Below, piece after piece: positions 27,701 through 32,440 of a stretch of 64,000 nt of DNA. Numbering within the stretch: position 1 is the stretch's first letter; each line of letters opens with the position of its first letter. The notes below the pieces were generated by a model. The model was given only the letters and a program-made list of their open reading frames with translations. It was not told the DNA's origin and did no database searches. Where the stretch lies: positions 5,086,001 through 5,150,000 of the forward strand of contig NC_092679.1 of NCBI RefSeq assembly GCF_964355755.1, written 5' to 3'. This DNA is from Antedon mediterranea (taxonomy: Eukaryota > Echinodermata > Crinoidea > Comatulida > Antedonidae). The position numbers and the translations under genes are program-made.

Positions 27701-30700
27701 ACCTACTGTGAACTATTAGTAGTTACTTTCTGTTCACACATAAATACATGTGTTCTTCACAATATCCAATCAATATTATTGTTAACCTCTATTCACACAT
27801 ACATTTTATTATGTTTTACAATGATACAAAAGAAGAGATAACGCACCTCAAATATTTCTTGTAATTTACTTAAGTGATCATTGTTCATCTCGTCCTCTAG
27901 TCGGGACACGTTGTCGGTTTCCTGTTCTCCGTTCCTGCCATTGGTCGCCGAATCTTTGGAGCTCTGAAAATGATTAGAATTATTAACCTGCGACACTTTT
28001 CTACGCATACTACTACAATCAAATGGGTTTATATCATACTCGGTCTTAAGGTCACTCCAACCTGTCCTGATTAGAGCAGCCCTTAGCTCTTGGTCACTCA
28101 ATGCTACTGGTTTCATCTGAGTAGCAGGTTTCGGCGCTGGGTGGTCAGCAGAACTGATTGTTGCTGACGAGACCAATGCCAATTGATCTGCCACTTCCTT
28201 CATTTCGCACCATATAATTTGTGTACAGCAAAGTCGAAATAATTAATAAGTATAATTAATCATTTTACACGGTTAACTGTCCTAACCGGTGTAGCGTTTA
28301 TTTAGATAGCAACGGGAGTCTAAAACTAAGTAGTCCTATTCGACAATGAATTGTATTGATTTTGTTTATAATCGATATAAGAAAACCTTGTCATGATCTT
28401 TTGTCAGCCGATTGTATTGTCAACAACCTCCAAAGCAATAGTTACATTGTTATTAATTGAACAGACCAATATTAAGACGATTAGACATTTAGTGTATGGT
28501 AATTACGATATGTCCATGTGGGGATATACTGTACAATAACTGCAACAGGTTCATTTGATGATTCCGCAACAATGAAGGGGCAGCAATGGAAGGCTTGAAG
28601 GACCAGTTTAAAGAAATAAGAACGGTCAGCCACGGATAAAGCTGACGTAAACTAAAGTGTGGTTCCCACTAGCGACGCAACGCAAGGACGTAACGCAACG
28701 CAAGTGAATTGACCAATCACAAGAAGCGAAGGCTTATTCGCTTGTGATTACTAACTGTCTATAACTTCGCTTGTCATTGGTCAACACGCTTACGTTGCGT
28801 TTACGTCCTTGCGTTACGTTCTAGTGGGAACCAAGCTTAAAGACGTAAGAACACACCCAAGGACGTACGCCCAACACCAGTAATTTGACCACTCACAAGC
28901 CGACAGTGGAACCAAGTTTTTAGATACCTGATTTGAGCGTTTGTTTGTTTGTAATATATATTGCTATCCATAATATAATATATTATAATTTGAAATTAAC
29001 AAAATCATACAGAAACTAAAGCGTGGTTCCCACTAGCGACGCAACGTAACGAAATCTACGCAACGTAAGCAAATGCCCTTCTACTAATTGTGTTTTCCCC
29101 CGCCTGCGTGAAATCAAACCTATTGCGTCGTCGGTTCCCACTTGTGATTACGTAATACAGTACTTTACGTCGATACGTCGCTGCGTTGCGTTCTAGTGGG
29201 AACCACGCTTTAATAATTATACATTTATGGTATAGGAGTTGATAACCCTTTAAGCAACATAAAATATCATACGAGTATTTCTTATACTCAATTTCATTAA
29301 TTATAAACGGAAGTGATTCGAGAGTGTTAAATAATTGTATAATCATGGACCTATAAACTAATTTATAGGTCCATGGTATAAAGCTTTATCTACACTATCA
29401 AACTTTATGTGTCAAAAAAATGTGATGTGCCCATATATGGACATGATGATGTCATATCACTACCATATTTAAGCATAGCACTACCATATATAGGCACATC
29501 AAACTTTTTTGACACATAAAGTTTGATAGTGTATACAAGGCTTAATATACATTATACTTCTTGAAGCTTGGTTCCCACTAGAACGTAACGCAAGGACGTA
29601 AACGCAACGCAAGCGTTTTAACCAATGACAAGCGAAGTTATAGACAGTTAGCAATCACAAGCGAATAAGCCATCGCTTGTGAATAAGCCATCGCTTGTGA
29701 TTGGTCAATTCACTTGCGTTGCGTACGTCCTTGTGTTGCGTCGCTAGTGGGAACCACGCTTAACATTCCAACATTTATAAATTATATGACCTAGTTAATG
29801 GATTTAGAAGTAACAGTATGTAGGCCTACTACTACGGATGCAATAGACGCCAGGACACACATTTTCTTTCTTAATGAAAAACACAAATTTAGGAAGCGAT
29901 AGATTAAAGAAATCTAACCGTTGTGAGCTTACCCGTCTTCGGCGATAGCTGGTATCGTCACTTGCATTCGACGACGAAACACTGGAATTGGACAATTCGA
30001 TCGGGACGAAGATACTCTTACGGTGGACATGTTGAATAGGATTCAATCTACTTGGTTTCTGTGAAAAACAAAAGACAATCGGTAACCAATATAGTACTTC
30101 ATTGAATAATTTTGGAGCGAAATTAATTAAAAATGCAAATAATGATTATCGGATAAATGAAAACAATTATAAAAAAAACAGTTTTTTAAAGGTTTTTTAT
30201 TGTATTTAGGTGGATCATATTAGACAGATGGCTTTACATTTACCAAAAAAAAAAAAGATTACGTCATCCAACTCTATTAAAAATGAATTAACAAAACAAA
30301 TAATGATTGTCGGATAAATGATGAAAATTATTGTTCTTAAATGGTTTTATTGTTTTTTAGGTGGATTACATTAGACAGATGGCTTTACATTAACCCAAAA
30401 AAAAAAAAAAAAGATTACGTCATCCGACTCTATTAAAAATTAATTAACATTTGTTTCTGACAGTAGAAAATAAAATCATTTTTTACCAGAGATACGGCCG
30501 CGTGGCCCAACGGATAAGGCGTCCGACTTCGAATCGGAAGATTGTGGGTTCGAGTCCCATCGTGGTCAATTTTTTTTTAAATCTGGGTCAATAAATATTT
30601 TCGATTTAATTTTTAATAACTTCAGGTTCACGGTACTTATGCTTATCGTCGTCATTTCTATGGTATTAAAAAATGTTATTTTTTTCCATATTATAATAGA

Positions 30701-32201
30701 TCCATAGGTAAACAATAACAAAAAATAATGCCAAAGTGGAAATACAAATCTGCTTTTCCCCAAAAAAATTCACAGAAATCAGGGGAAACTAACAAAAATT
30801 GACAATAACAACACTTTTAACAAACGTTTTCAGTTTTGTTTAATACTGTATAATTAATACTATACTATAGTAGTAATGTACTACATTTTTATGTGTATTA
30901 AATCAAGACATAAATTATTTCCTGTTCCTGGAAAAACAAATAATACTTGCTGTAGTTTAGTTTTATAATAAAAGGAACGACATGGATAATTTAAACTCAA
31001 GCGGGAGTTTGAATGTAGAAAACAACACACTCTGACACTATAATCATAATAATACCCTTTACTTTATTTTACTTGCGATGTGAATCTTTGGAAAAATATG
31101 ATTATAGGCTTAGGCCTAACCTAGCTAGGCAGTTTATTTTTGTTTTTGTCCGTTTTCGTATCGTCTACAGCCATGGAACATAGTCTTAGGCCTGTGTTAC
31201 ACATACTACAGCGTACAGCTAGCACAGCCTTTTAGGCTAAGTAGGCTGAGTGTAGGCTTTAGTTACTGCTGGCTGCGGCACATAGCCTAATTCAAACTGT
31301 AAATGGTTGCTAATAAAATAAATATTATCTAACAAATCACATCAAGTATCTCTGTTTAAAGATGTCATGCTGCTGCTCGAGACTTCACTTAAGTTAAGCC
31401 TCAAAGACTTCAAATAAAATTGATTTTCACCTTTTTATAACCAGCAATTGAACGACTTTTGTTTTTGTTTACCTAGACTACACCGCCACCGACGGAACTC
31501 TAGCTATAGCTACTATTATGTCTATATACACGGTACGGGTACGTACGTATGTGTACACTGAGTATAGCTCTCTCAGTAGACTCTCGCAACTCAAGCCTAT
31601 GCTAGCTCGAACATAATGCAGTCAAAATAAATATCTTAGATGTTCTAGGCCCTAGTCTAAATTTAAAATACATTTAAATACAAAACATCATTAAAAACTA
31701 AATTAATTAAAACGAACAGTGTTTTAAAAATAATTACTCTGTCGTGGGCGATTTTAGTTATCAGGACCGCGTGGCCTAATGGATAAGGCGTCCGACTTCG
31801 AATCGGAAGATTGTGGGTTCGAGTCCCATCGTGGTCGTAATTTTTAAATTCTTTTTTTAAACTGCAGATTGGCATTATTAATCATTAACCATGCTGATAA
31901 ATCATTAATTTGGAATTTAATTATTAGTACCGTTGTTTTTTATTAGAGTGCTTATTCAACACTCCTTGCCACAGCACATTGTCATTACATTAGGCTAGGC
32001 CTACATTAAGGCTGTAATTATTCTGCGTTCGACGTGTTTTTCGGGCACAACACAGCTGTAGGTGTAGGCCTAGTAGTAGGCTAGGCCTACGTTAAATTTT
32101 AAAAATGTCTTACAAAATAATAAAAATGAGAAAATAATGAAACAACTCACCTGCCTGAGAGACAATTCGGATGATTTGTCCTCTGCAGAATTAGATGACA
32201 T
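501..32201 (-). CDS. EF-hand and WD40-repeat protein (WDR49/WDR64/EFCAB8/WDY-like), 23 exons, 3' end outside window
   Basis: Joined exons (minus, in order): 32201-32151, 30058-29933, 28197-27847, 25908-25828, 24474-24406, 23883-23815, 21593-21559, 20749-20587, 19145-19043, 17642-17558, 17281-17157, 15864-15791, 15537-15419, 13814-13747, 11530-11382, 10888-10751, 7309-6956, 6635-6565, 4893-4209, 3757-3542, 3003-2658, 1771-1624, 714-501. They total 3840 nt, exactly 1280 codons, with no internal stop and matching phases at every junction. The protein has a basic/Ser-rich N-terminus, EF-hand loops at residues 179-190 and 217-228, then about 13 WD40 repeats from ~260 to ~1165, interrupted by a ~170-residue Ser/Thr-rich linker near 800-970. 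EF-hands followed by WD repeats is the architecture of WDR49, EFCAB8 and insect WDY. Family function is poorly known; a ciliary or sperm axoneme role is inference. The last exon seen ends at a GT donor, so the gene continues left. The exact paralogue is uncertain. Confidence 0.9.
798..939. mobile_element. Family A MITE, TA-flanked, diverged
   Basis: Left TA then AAGATTG, core TTGACCAATCGCAAGCGAC, right end GCGCT then TA. 142 bp. Confidence 0.6.
1624..1771 (-). CDS. WD40/EF-hand gene exon 22
   Basis: Residues 1160-1209, TFGQKGGWPKLVEPVDPEN then DVQRVASALTLKVLNGG and IRSRWR. I chose the donor AG|GTTAGT at 1623 because only a phase-2 donor joins exon 23 in frame; the earlier AAG|GTGTTG and GAG|GTATTC sites do not. 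The YIGTFGQ junction is typical of the family. Confidence 0.85.
1834..1973. mobile_element. Family A MITE
   Basis: Begins TA-AAGCTTGGTTCCCACTAG after the shared A; ends GTGTGGGAACCAA. The core holds an inverted pair of CCAAT-type sequences. Confidence 0.75.
2658..3003 (-). CDS. WD40/EF-hand gene exon 21: last WD repeat
   Basis: Residues 1045-1160. Starts VWDITEYCIN, continues through a basic linker (AKRRSRFPYTKQTDILKS) and ends with LLITCSSDCSVRLWTI plus CGRYIG, the final visible WD repeat. Donor GTAAGA, phase 1. Confidence 0.95.
3542..3757 (-). CDS. WD40/EF-hand gene exon 20: two WD repeats
   Basis: Residues 973-1044: ATLIASGAEGWVRAWSI and NEFLITGDTLGYIK, the second completed by VWDI in the next exon. 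Acceptor TTTTTGTTTAG, donor GTAAAT, phase 0. Confidence 0.95.
4013..4085 (+). tRNA. tRNA-Arg(UCG), antisense in intron 19
   Basis: Acceptor GGCCGCG/CGTGGTC, anticodon loop CTTCGAA, discriminator G, run of seven Ts directly downstream. Same derived acceptor stem as the tandem array, on the opposite strand to the host gene. Confidence 0.93.
4209..4893 (-). CDS. WD40/EF-hand gene exon 19: WD repeat plus long disordered linker
   Basis: Residues 744-972. The first ~55 residues are a WD repeat (HKEDILSLSYYDPSIIATSS, then DGDILIWSL). The remaining ~170 residues are rich in Ser, Thr, Asp and Lys and have no recognisable fold, e.g. KVRELSGTTVLPSINKKSRN. The linker ends near DNYGEYSRKHEASVDK at donor GTTAGT, phase 0. 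Confidence 0.94.
4941..5247. mobile_element. Family C MITE, right end replaced by another insertion
   Basis: Starts TTAAAAATGTATTGTCCCC, contains the shared TTTTGTAGTTTTAATAAAGT and TTGCTTTAAAGTACAGTC blocks, and stops at CAGGGGGA where a different element begins. Confidence 0.75.
5256..5665. mobile_element. Composite insertion including a family A (longer subfamily) fragment
   Basis: Right part (5520-5665) is the inverted longer family A type (TTTGATTTCACGCAGGCGAG ... CTAGTGGGAACCAC). Left part (5256-5400) has its own inverted repeat, GACGACCAA / TTGGTCGTC. The block interrupts the right end of a family C element (4941-5247). Confidence 0.5.
6295..6558 (+). mobile_element. SINE-like retroposon in intron 18
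   Basis: 3' part has GTACAGCGCTTAGAGG and GGCGCTATATAAAT followed by an ATT-rich tail (TATTAATATTATTATTAC), the format of LINE-tail-bearing SINEs in aquatic animals. The GC-richer head (6330-6435) could be a Pol III-type head but no clear A or B box was found. A second, truncated tail is at 10928-10995. Confidence 0.5.
6565..6635 (-). CDS. WD40/EF-hand gene exon 18
   Basis: Residues 721-744, ITGIVVPRQRIVTAGWN then RRVTTY, a WD half-repeat hallmark of the family. The acceptor is TATTTTAG before ATTACAG; using the inner AG instead would break the frame. The donor runs straight into the ATT-rich tail of a SINE-like element. Confidence 0.93.
6956..7309 (-). CDS. WD40/EF-hand gene exon 17: two WD repeats
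   Basis: Residues 603-720, starting LALLEHKWEIEGEEEE. Contains VVSCCHDSVVSVWDI and RRLVTGGRNGTVKIWN, two strong WD repeats. A small internal duplication, YVEKCVEKCAE, lies between them in a loop. Acceptor TGTATTGCAG, donor GTGAGG, phase 0. Confidence 0.96.
7411..7483 (-). tRNA. tRNA-Arg body with UUG (Gln) anticodon, array unit 1
   Basis: Complete cloverleaf, identical to its neighbours except for one base in the anticodon loop: CTTTGAA instead of CTTCGAA, changing UCG to UUG. The acceptor, D, anticodon and T stems and box B (GGTTCGAGTCC) are intact and a T5 terminator follows. Either a pseudogene or a tRNA with altered decoding. Confidence 0.85.
7835..7907 (-). tRNA. tRNA-Arg(UCG), array unit 2
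   Basis: 73-nt cloverleaf: acceptor GGCCGCG/CGTGGTC (with two G-U pairs), anticodon stem TCCGA/TCGGA, loop CTTCGAA, T arm GTGGG-TTCGAGT-CCCAT, discriminator G. A run of five Ts follows within 8 nt. Position C13-A22 in the D stem is mismatched. Confidence 0.93.
8257..8329 (-). tRNA. tRNA-Arg(UCG), array unit 3
   Basis: Same sequence as unit 2, with intact A and B boxes and a T5 terminator. Confidence 0.93.
8679..8751 (-). tRNA. tRNA-Arg(UCG), array unit 4
   Basis: Same tRNA sequence as unit 2; the trailer differs (GAATATTTTTG instead of GAAACTTTTTG) but keeps five Ts. Confidence 0.93.
9102..9174 (-). tRNA. tRNA-Arg(UCG), array unit 5
   Basis: Differs from unit 2 by one D-loop base (AATGG instead of AACGG), matching the dispersed copies at 26346 and 31765. 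T5 terminator present. Confidence 0.93.
9525..9597 (-). tRNA. tRNA-Arg(UCG), array unit 6
   Basis: Carries the same AATGG D-loop variant as unit 5, so the two are sister duplicates. T5 terminator present. Confidence 0.93.
9951..10023 (-). tRNA. tRNA-Arg(UCG), array unit 7, weakened acceptor stem
   Basis: Cloverleaf intact except that the terminal pair is G1-U72 (3' end ...CGTGGTT). Anticodon UCG and both internal promoter boxes are kept. Confidence 0.88.
10383..10455 (-). tRNA. Degenerate tRNA-Arg(UCG), array unit 8, probable pseudogene
   Basis: Two damaging changes: G1-A72 mismatch at the acceptor end and T-loop TTCGTGT, which loses the invariant A58 and breaks the B box. It is the outermost unit on the exon 16 side, where array homogenisation is weakest. 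Confidence 0.8.
10751..10888 (-). CDS. WD40/EF-hand gene exon 16
   Basis: Residues 557-602, GIKVWDMRDQTCLQTI then NTVCFHAKTGSLILGTNQ. Completes the WD repeat begun in exon 15 (K|GIKVWDM). Donor GTAGGT opens the tRNA-filled intron 16. Confidence 0.95.
10928..10995 (+). mobile_element. Truncated SINE-like tail in intron 15
   Basis: GAAAAGCGCCTTGAGCACC ... GTGCGCATTAAAATC followed by TTATTATTATTATT. Same plan as the 3' end of the element at 6295. Confidence 0.4.
11189..11413. repeat. 75-bp tandem triplication spanning the exon 15 donor
   Basis: Three units starting at 11189, 11264 and 11339. The third covers the last ~30 nt of exon 15, its GTGAAT donor and intron sequence; the other two repeat this inside the intron with very few differences. 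Confidence 0.95.
11382..11530 (-). CDS. WD40/EF-hand gene exon 15
   Basis: Residues 507-556: VTGGMDRAVRIWNPYV, then MMKGHTSAVTNVVV and QIITVGKDK. A clear WD blade and the start of the next. Its 3' end and GTGAAT donor lie inside a 75-bp unit repeated three times, so two extra copies of the donor follow in the intron (see findings). Confidence 0.95.
12405..12720. repeat. Dispersed direct repeat, ~52 bp, two copies
   Basis: Segment beginning AAATCTAAATCTATACCTCT and ending AATAATTTGGAATGTT occurs at ~12410-12460 and ~12672-12720 in intron 14. Confidence 0.8.
13505..13592. repeat. Direct repeat of GGTGTCCGGCG block
   Basis: GAAATATCGGAATGGTGTCC and a diverged copy GAAATACCGGGATGGTGTCC lie ~58 bp apart, each followed by GGCG. 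GC-rich for this window; possibly a decayed transposon (a CAGTGGCGGATCCAG end is at 13424). Confidence 0.5.
13747..13814 (-). CDS. WD40/EF-hand gene exon 14
   Basis: Residues 484-507, FFKLRKGVLCFDYCKENNII. Begins with one base, ends with G (phase 1) at donor GTAAGA; the next exon supplies TA to make Val. A TAA just upstream of the acceptor fixes the left boundary. Confidence 0.87.
14523..14686. mobile_element. Family B MITE
   Basis: TA then AAGCTCTGTCTACACTGTCA; near-palindrome built of TGTGACAAAAAA arms and a GTGCCCAAATATGG centre. About 80 bp left of the foldback element. Confidence 0.8.
14771..15369. mobile_element. 599-bp foldback (MITE-like) element with long inverted arms
   Basis: Perfect terminal inverted repeats TGGAACGCCGTTTACGCAAC, flanked by TA on both sides (14769-14770, 15370-15371). 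Each arm is ~200 bp or more; the inner arms consist of tandem AATGAAATGTTTTG-type units, about fifteen on the left and six on the right in inverse orientation. The centre (~15060-15175) is unique. No coding capacity; ORFs inside are translations of the repeat. TA duplication suggests mobilisation by a Tc1/mariner-type transposase. Confidence 0.85.
15419..15537 (-). CDS. WD40/EF-hand gene exon 13
   Basis: Residues 445-484, SLHDDWVRKVKY then HSFVSCSTTNDTSLYIG, a WD repeat with the His-Asp-x-Trp-Val start common in the family. Donor GTACAC is weak. The foldback element ends 49 bp downstream. Confidence 0.88.
15582..15724. mobile_element. Family B MITE
   Basis: AAGCTCTGTCTACATTATCA left end, GCTAGTGTAGGCAGA right end, with the shared AAATATGGTAGTGATATGAC centre. 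It lies between exons 13 and 12. Confidence 0.8.
15791..15864 (-). CDS. WD40/EF-hand gene exon 12
   Basis: Residues 420-444, RRVPFPDLLRGSVKGVKAI, the linker before the next blade. Acceptor TTTATATTTCAG, donor GTAAGT, phase 0. Too short to be found as an ORF; joined by phase. Confidence 0.88.
16870..17010 (-). mobile_element. Penelope-type relic with hammerhead-like motif
   Basis: Minus strand 16975-16933 reads CTTGAAAAA, stem GTGCG/CGCAC, then GAAACGTTGG, the arrangement of the small hammerhead ribozymes in Penelope-like retroelement terminal repeats. Flanks hold an inverted repeat TTTTTGAAATCAA / TTGATTTCAAAAA. No RT or GIY-YIG coding was found nearby. Confidence 0.5.
17157..17281 (-). CDS. 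WD40/EF-hand gene exon 11
   Basis: Residues 378-420, with AVLMFGDSAGGVSAIIF and SALFG, a WD blade with the family's GD-x-GG turn. Acceptor CTGTTTAAG, donor GTATCC (weaker), phase 1. Confidence 0.88.
17346..17512. mobile_element. Family A MITE, TA-flanked, diverged
   Basis: Left end TA then ATGATTGATTCCCACTTGG, right end GAGAACTAAGGTT then TA; core has inverted CCAAT motifs. It lies in intron 10. Confidence 0.65.
17558..17642 (-). CDS. WD40/EF-hand gene exon 10
   Basis: Residues 350-378, FYDINASKFDKCFQVSGL then EYPALCMDYW, finishing the second WD repeat. Donor GTGAGT, phase 2. Confidence 0.92.
17795..18020. repeat. TGA/GAT trinucleotide microsatellite
   Basis: Imperfect GATGAT/AATGAT run of about 220 bp. 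It creates spurious open frames on both strands (poly-Met/Ile), which are not genes. Confidence 0.95.
18578..18748. mobile_element. Family B MITE with internal 21-bp expansion
   Basis: TA on both sides (18576-18577, 18749-18750), ends AGTTCTGTCTACACTATCAA and AGTGTAAAAAGAGCTT. The TGTCACTACCATATTTGGGT block is repeated four times, replacing the usual asymmetric centre. Confidence 0.85.
19043..19145 (-). CDS. WD40/EF-hand gene exon 9
   Basis: Residues 316-350, MWLTDLVCMSNVNMIS then SISSTERDI, the second WD blade. The acceptor polypyrimidine tract is a GAA/TTC run at 19159-19174. Donor GTAAGT, phase 1. Confidence 0.9.
20270..20360. mobile_element. Possible pogo/Tc-type transposon end
   Basis: CAGTAGAACCC preceded by TA resembles the terminal repeat of pogo-like elements and their MITEs, followed by GTGTCCTTTTAATAGGGG. 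The partner end was not found. Confidence 0.3.
20587..20749 (-). CDS. WD40/EF-hand gene exon 8: first WD repeat
   Basis: Residues 261-315, with NHRDTITKVAYY and GRYISVSKEGVVNFW, a clear first WD repeat ending in FW. Begins with one base completing Ser (AG+T). Donor GTATGT, phase 0. Confidence 0.92.
21559..21593 (-). CDS. WD40/EF-hand gene exon 7 (35-nt microexon)
   Basis: Encodes IPFPRPLREIT plus two bases of a Ser codon; acceptor ATCTTTTGCAG, donor GTAACG. This short proline-rich linker between EF-hands and the first WD repeat is characteristic of the family. Without it the flanking exons (phase 0 and phase 2) would not join, which supports it strongly. Confidence 0.88.
23036..23575. repeat. 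~26-bp minisatellite, about 20 units
   Basis: Units of the form GATTTGTTTGTTGTAATTTG plus TTTACT, with shorter variants lacking the TAATTTG part. Lies in intron 6, just left of exon 6. Confidence 0.9.
23815..23883 (-). CDS. WD40/EF-hand gene exon 6: EF-hand 2, end
   Basis: Residues 227-249, starting DEYLSYMLFEYQERD. It supplies loop position 12 (Glu) of EF-hand 2, which is fully canonical (D, N, D, G, D, E). Donor GTAAGT, phase 0. Confidence 0.9.
23999..24135. mobile_element. Family A MITE abutting another copy
   Basis: Left TA-AGCTTG end present; right end runs directly into the next copy at 24138, suggesting insertion at or beside its end. Confidence 0.6.
24138..24297. mobile_element. Family A MITE, 160 bp
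   Basis: TA on both sides (24136-24137, 24298-24299). GGTTCCCACTAG / CTAGTGGGAACC terminal repeats, GTTACGT-rich arms, CCAAT / ATTGG core. Confidence 0.85.
24406..24474 (-). CDS. WD40/EF-hand gene exon 5: EF-hand 2, first part
   Basis: Residues 204-226, phase 0 both ends, ending ...VDANCDGTVDW. The 12-residue calcium loop is split by the next intron after Trp. The exon sits between two MITE copies (24138-24297 and 24500-24671), the second only 25 nt upstream of the acceptor. Confidence 0.92.
24500..24671. mobile_element. Family A MITE, 172 bp, next to exon 5 acceptor
   Basis: TA at 24498-24499 and 24672-24673. Long near-palindromic arms. It begins 25 nt from the exon 5 boundary. Confidence 0.88.
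25828..25908 (-). CDS. WD40/EF-hand gene exon 4: EF-hand 1 loop
   Basis: Residues 177-203. Loop DEDGGGRLDIDE has acidic residues at positions 1, 3, 9 and 12 and Gly at 6, but Gly instead of Asp/Asn at 5, so calcium affinity may be reduced. Exiting helix FRQAMRKIMGEG is typical of the WDR49/WDY family. Donor GTAAGT, phase 0. Confidence 0.93.
26043..26208. mobile_element. Family B MITE
   Basis: TA-flanked; left end decayed, right end TTTGATAGTGTAGACAGAGA intact. Intron 3. Confidence 0.8.
26346..26418 (+). tRNA. tRNA-Arg(UCG), antisense in intron 3
   Basis: As above but with GGATACGGC in the D arm (C replacing A next to the stem) and discriminator A. T7 terminator downstream. About 110 bp upstream (26231-26258) is a fragment resembling a tRNA T arm followed by Ts, possibly the relic of a second copy. 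Confidence 0.9.
26564..26918. mobile_element. Family C MITE, full length
   Basis: TTAAAGATCAATTGTCC ... GGGGGACAATATACATCTTTAA. Shares a ~330-bp AT-rich body with the copies at 55771 and 58026. Confidence 0.85.
27313..27510 (+). pseudogene. Possible LINE reverse-transcriptase C-terminal relic
   Basis: Short frame ending FRLSTRLWKKLSNDTK and, after a gap, NITYYY and stop resembles the x-x-LWN-x-LP ... LK-x-YY tail of LINE ORF2. The similarity is weak and it could be chance. Confidence 0.25.
27847..28197 (-). CDS. WD40/EF-hand gene exon 3
   Basis: Residues 60-176. It ends in LQEIFE, the entering helix of EF-hand 1, at donor GTGCGT. The acceptor is unusual: the first AG after a possible branch point is GAAATGAAG at 28198-28199, giving a phase-0 start at GAA. 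The same frame contains an ATG at 28203, so an alternative transcript starting there would differ only by Met-Lys; I prefer the splice because exons 1 and 2 join it in phase. Confidence 0.8.
28655..28837. mobile_element. Family A MITE, 183 bp
   Basis: TA at 28653-28654 and 28838-28839; near-identical in sequence to 24500-24671, so recently active. A degraded half-copy follows at 28840-28920. Confidence 0.88.
29019..29210. mobile_element. Family A MITE, longer subfamily, 192 bp
   Basis: TA at 29017-29018 and 29211-29212, TIR AAGCGTGGTTCCCACTAG. The core is CCCCCGCCTGCGTGAAATCA in place of the CCAAT pair, defining a second subfamily with the same ends. Confidence 0.88.
29381..29542. mobile_element. 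Family B MITE, 162 bp
   Basis: TA on both sides; AAGCTTTATCTACACTATCA and AAGTTTGATAGTGTATACAA ends with long complementary arms. Sits between two family A copies. Confidence 0.85.
29574..29760. mobile_element. Family A MITE, 187 bp
   Basis: AAGCTTGGTTCCCACTAG left end (flanking TA mutated to TG), right end GGGAACCACGCT then TA. An internal 18-bp direct repeat, AATAAGCCATCGCTTGTG. Confidence 0.85.
29933..30058 (-). CDS. WD40/EF-hand gene exon 2
   Basis: Residues 18-59, phase 0 at both ends, acceptor TTTTTCACAG and donor GTAAGC. It encodes a disordered Ser-rich segment ending in four arginines. A MITE (29574-29760) sits 173 bp downstream in the intron. Confidence 0.8.
30137..30449. repeat. 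161-bp direct duplication in intron 1
   Basis: Two diverged copies, each starting AAATAATGATT and ending near an A-run followed by GATTACGTCATCC. Immediately left of the tRNA at 30496. Confidence 0.85.
30496..30568 (+). tRNA. tRNA-Arg(UCG), antisense in intron 1
   Basis: Intact cloverleaf with GGCCGCG acceptor, anticodon UCG, discriminator A and a nine-T terminator. It lies just after a 161-bp direct duplication. Confidence 0.92.
31765..31837 (+). tRNA. tRNA-Arg(UCG), canonical copy, antisense in intron 1
   Basis: Acceptor GACCGCG/CGTGGTC has an A2-U71 pair and the D stem has T13-A22, so all stems pair better than in the other copies. From memory of vertebrate tRNA-Arg-TCG this is the conserved form. 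T5 terminator. Best candidate for the ancestral gene. Confidence 0.95.
32151..32201 (-). CDS. WD40/EF-hand gene exon 1 (start codon)
   Basis: Encodes residues 1-17, MSSNSAEDKSSELSLRQ, and ends at a near-perfect GTGAGT donor in phase 0. The ATG at 32201 is preceded in frame by a TAA nine codons upstream, which fixes this as the start if the exon is used. It is too short to be found as a stand-alone ORF; support comes from the donor and from phase agreement with the next exon. Confidence 0.75.
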
Positions 32202-32440
32202 ATCTTCCTTTTCGATTGGTAAACCTTACCTCATTTTTAACAATAAAGGGTTTTCGATTTCCATAAAAGATTACTTACTTTTGTTAATTCTGTTTGTTGC
32301 TAAGACGTTGCTAATAATAATGTGCGTAGTTTAAGATTACGCACTTCCGATGCGCGCATCCCATAGTAAGAGATCGGAAATTACGTAATCGACATATGAA
32401 TACGCACGTAAATTAAACGCGCATAGTTTATTATAAAGAA
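32202..32440 (-). promoter_or_regulatory. probable promoter / 5'UTR of the WD40/EF-hand gene
   Basis: CpG-richer stretch directly upstream of the exon 1 ATG. Two direct copies of GTTGCTA on the plus strand (32296-32302, 32307-32313), read TAGCAAC on the gene strand, match RFX half-sites (RGYAAC) and are spaced 11 bp, one helical turn. No TATA box is evident. Promoter identity is inference from position. Confidence 0.4.
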
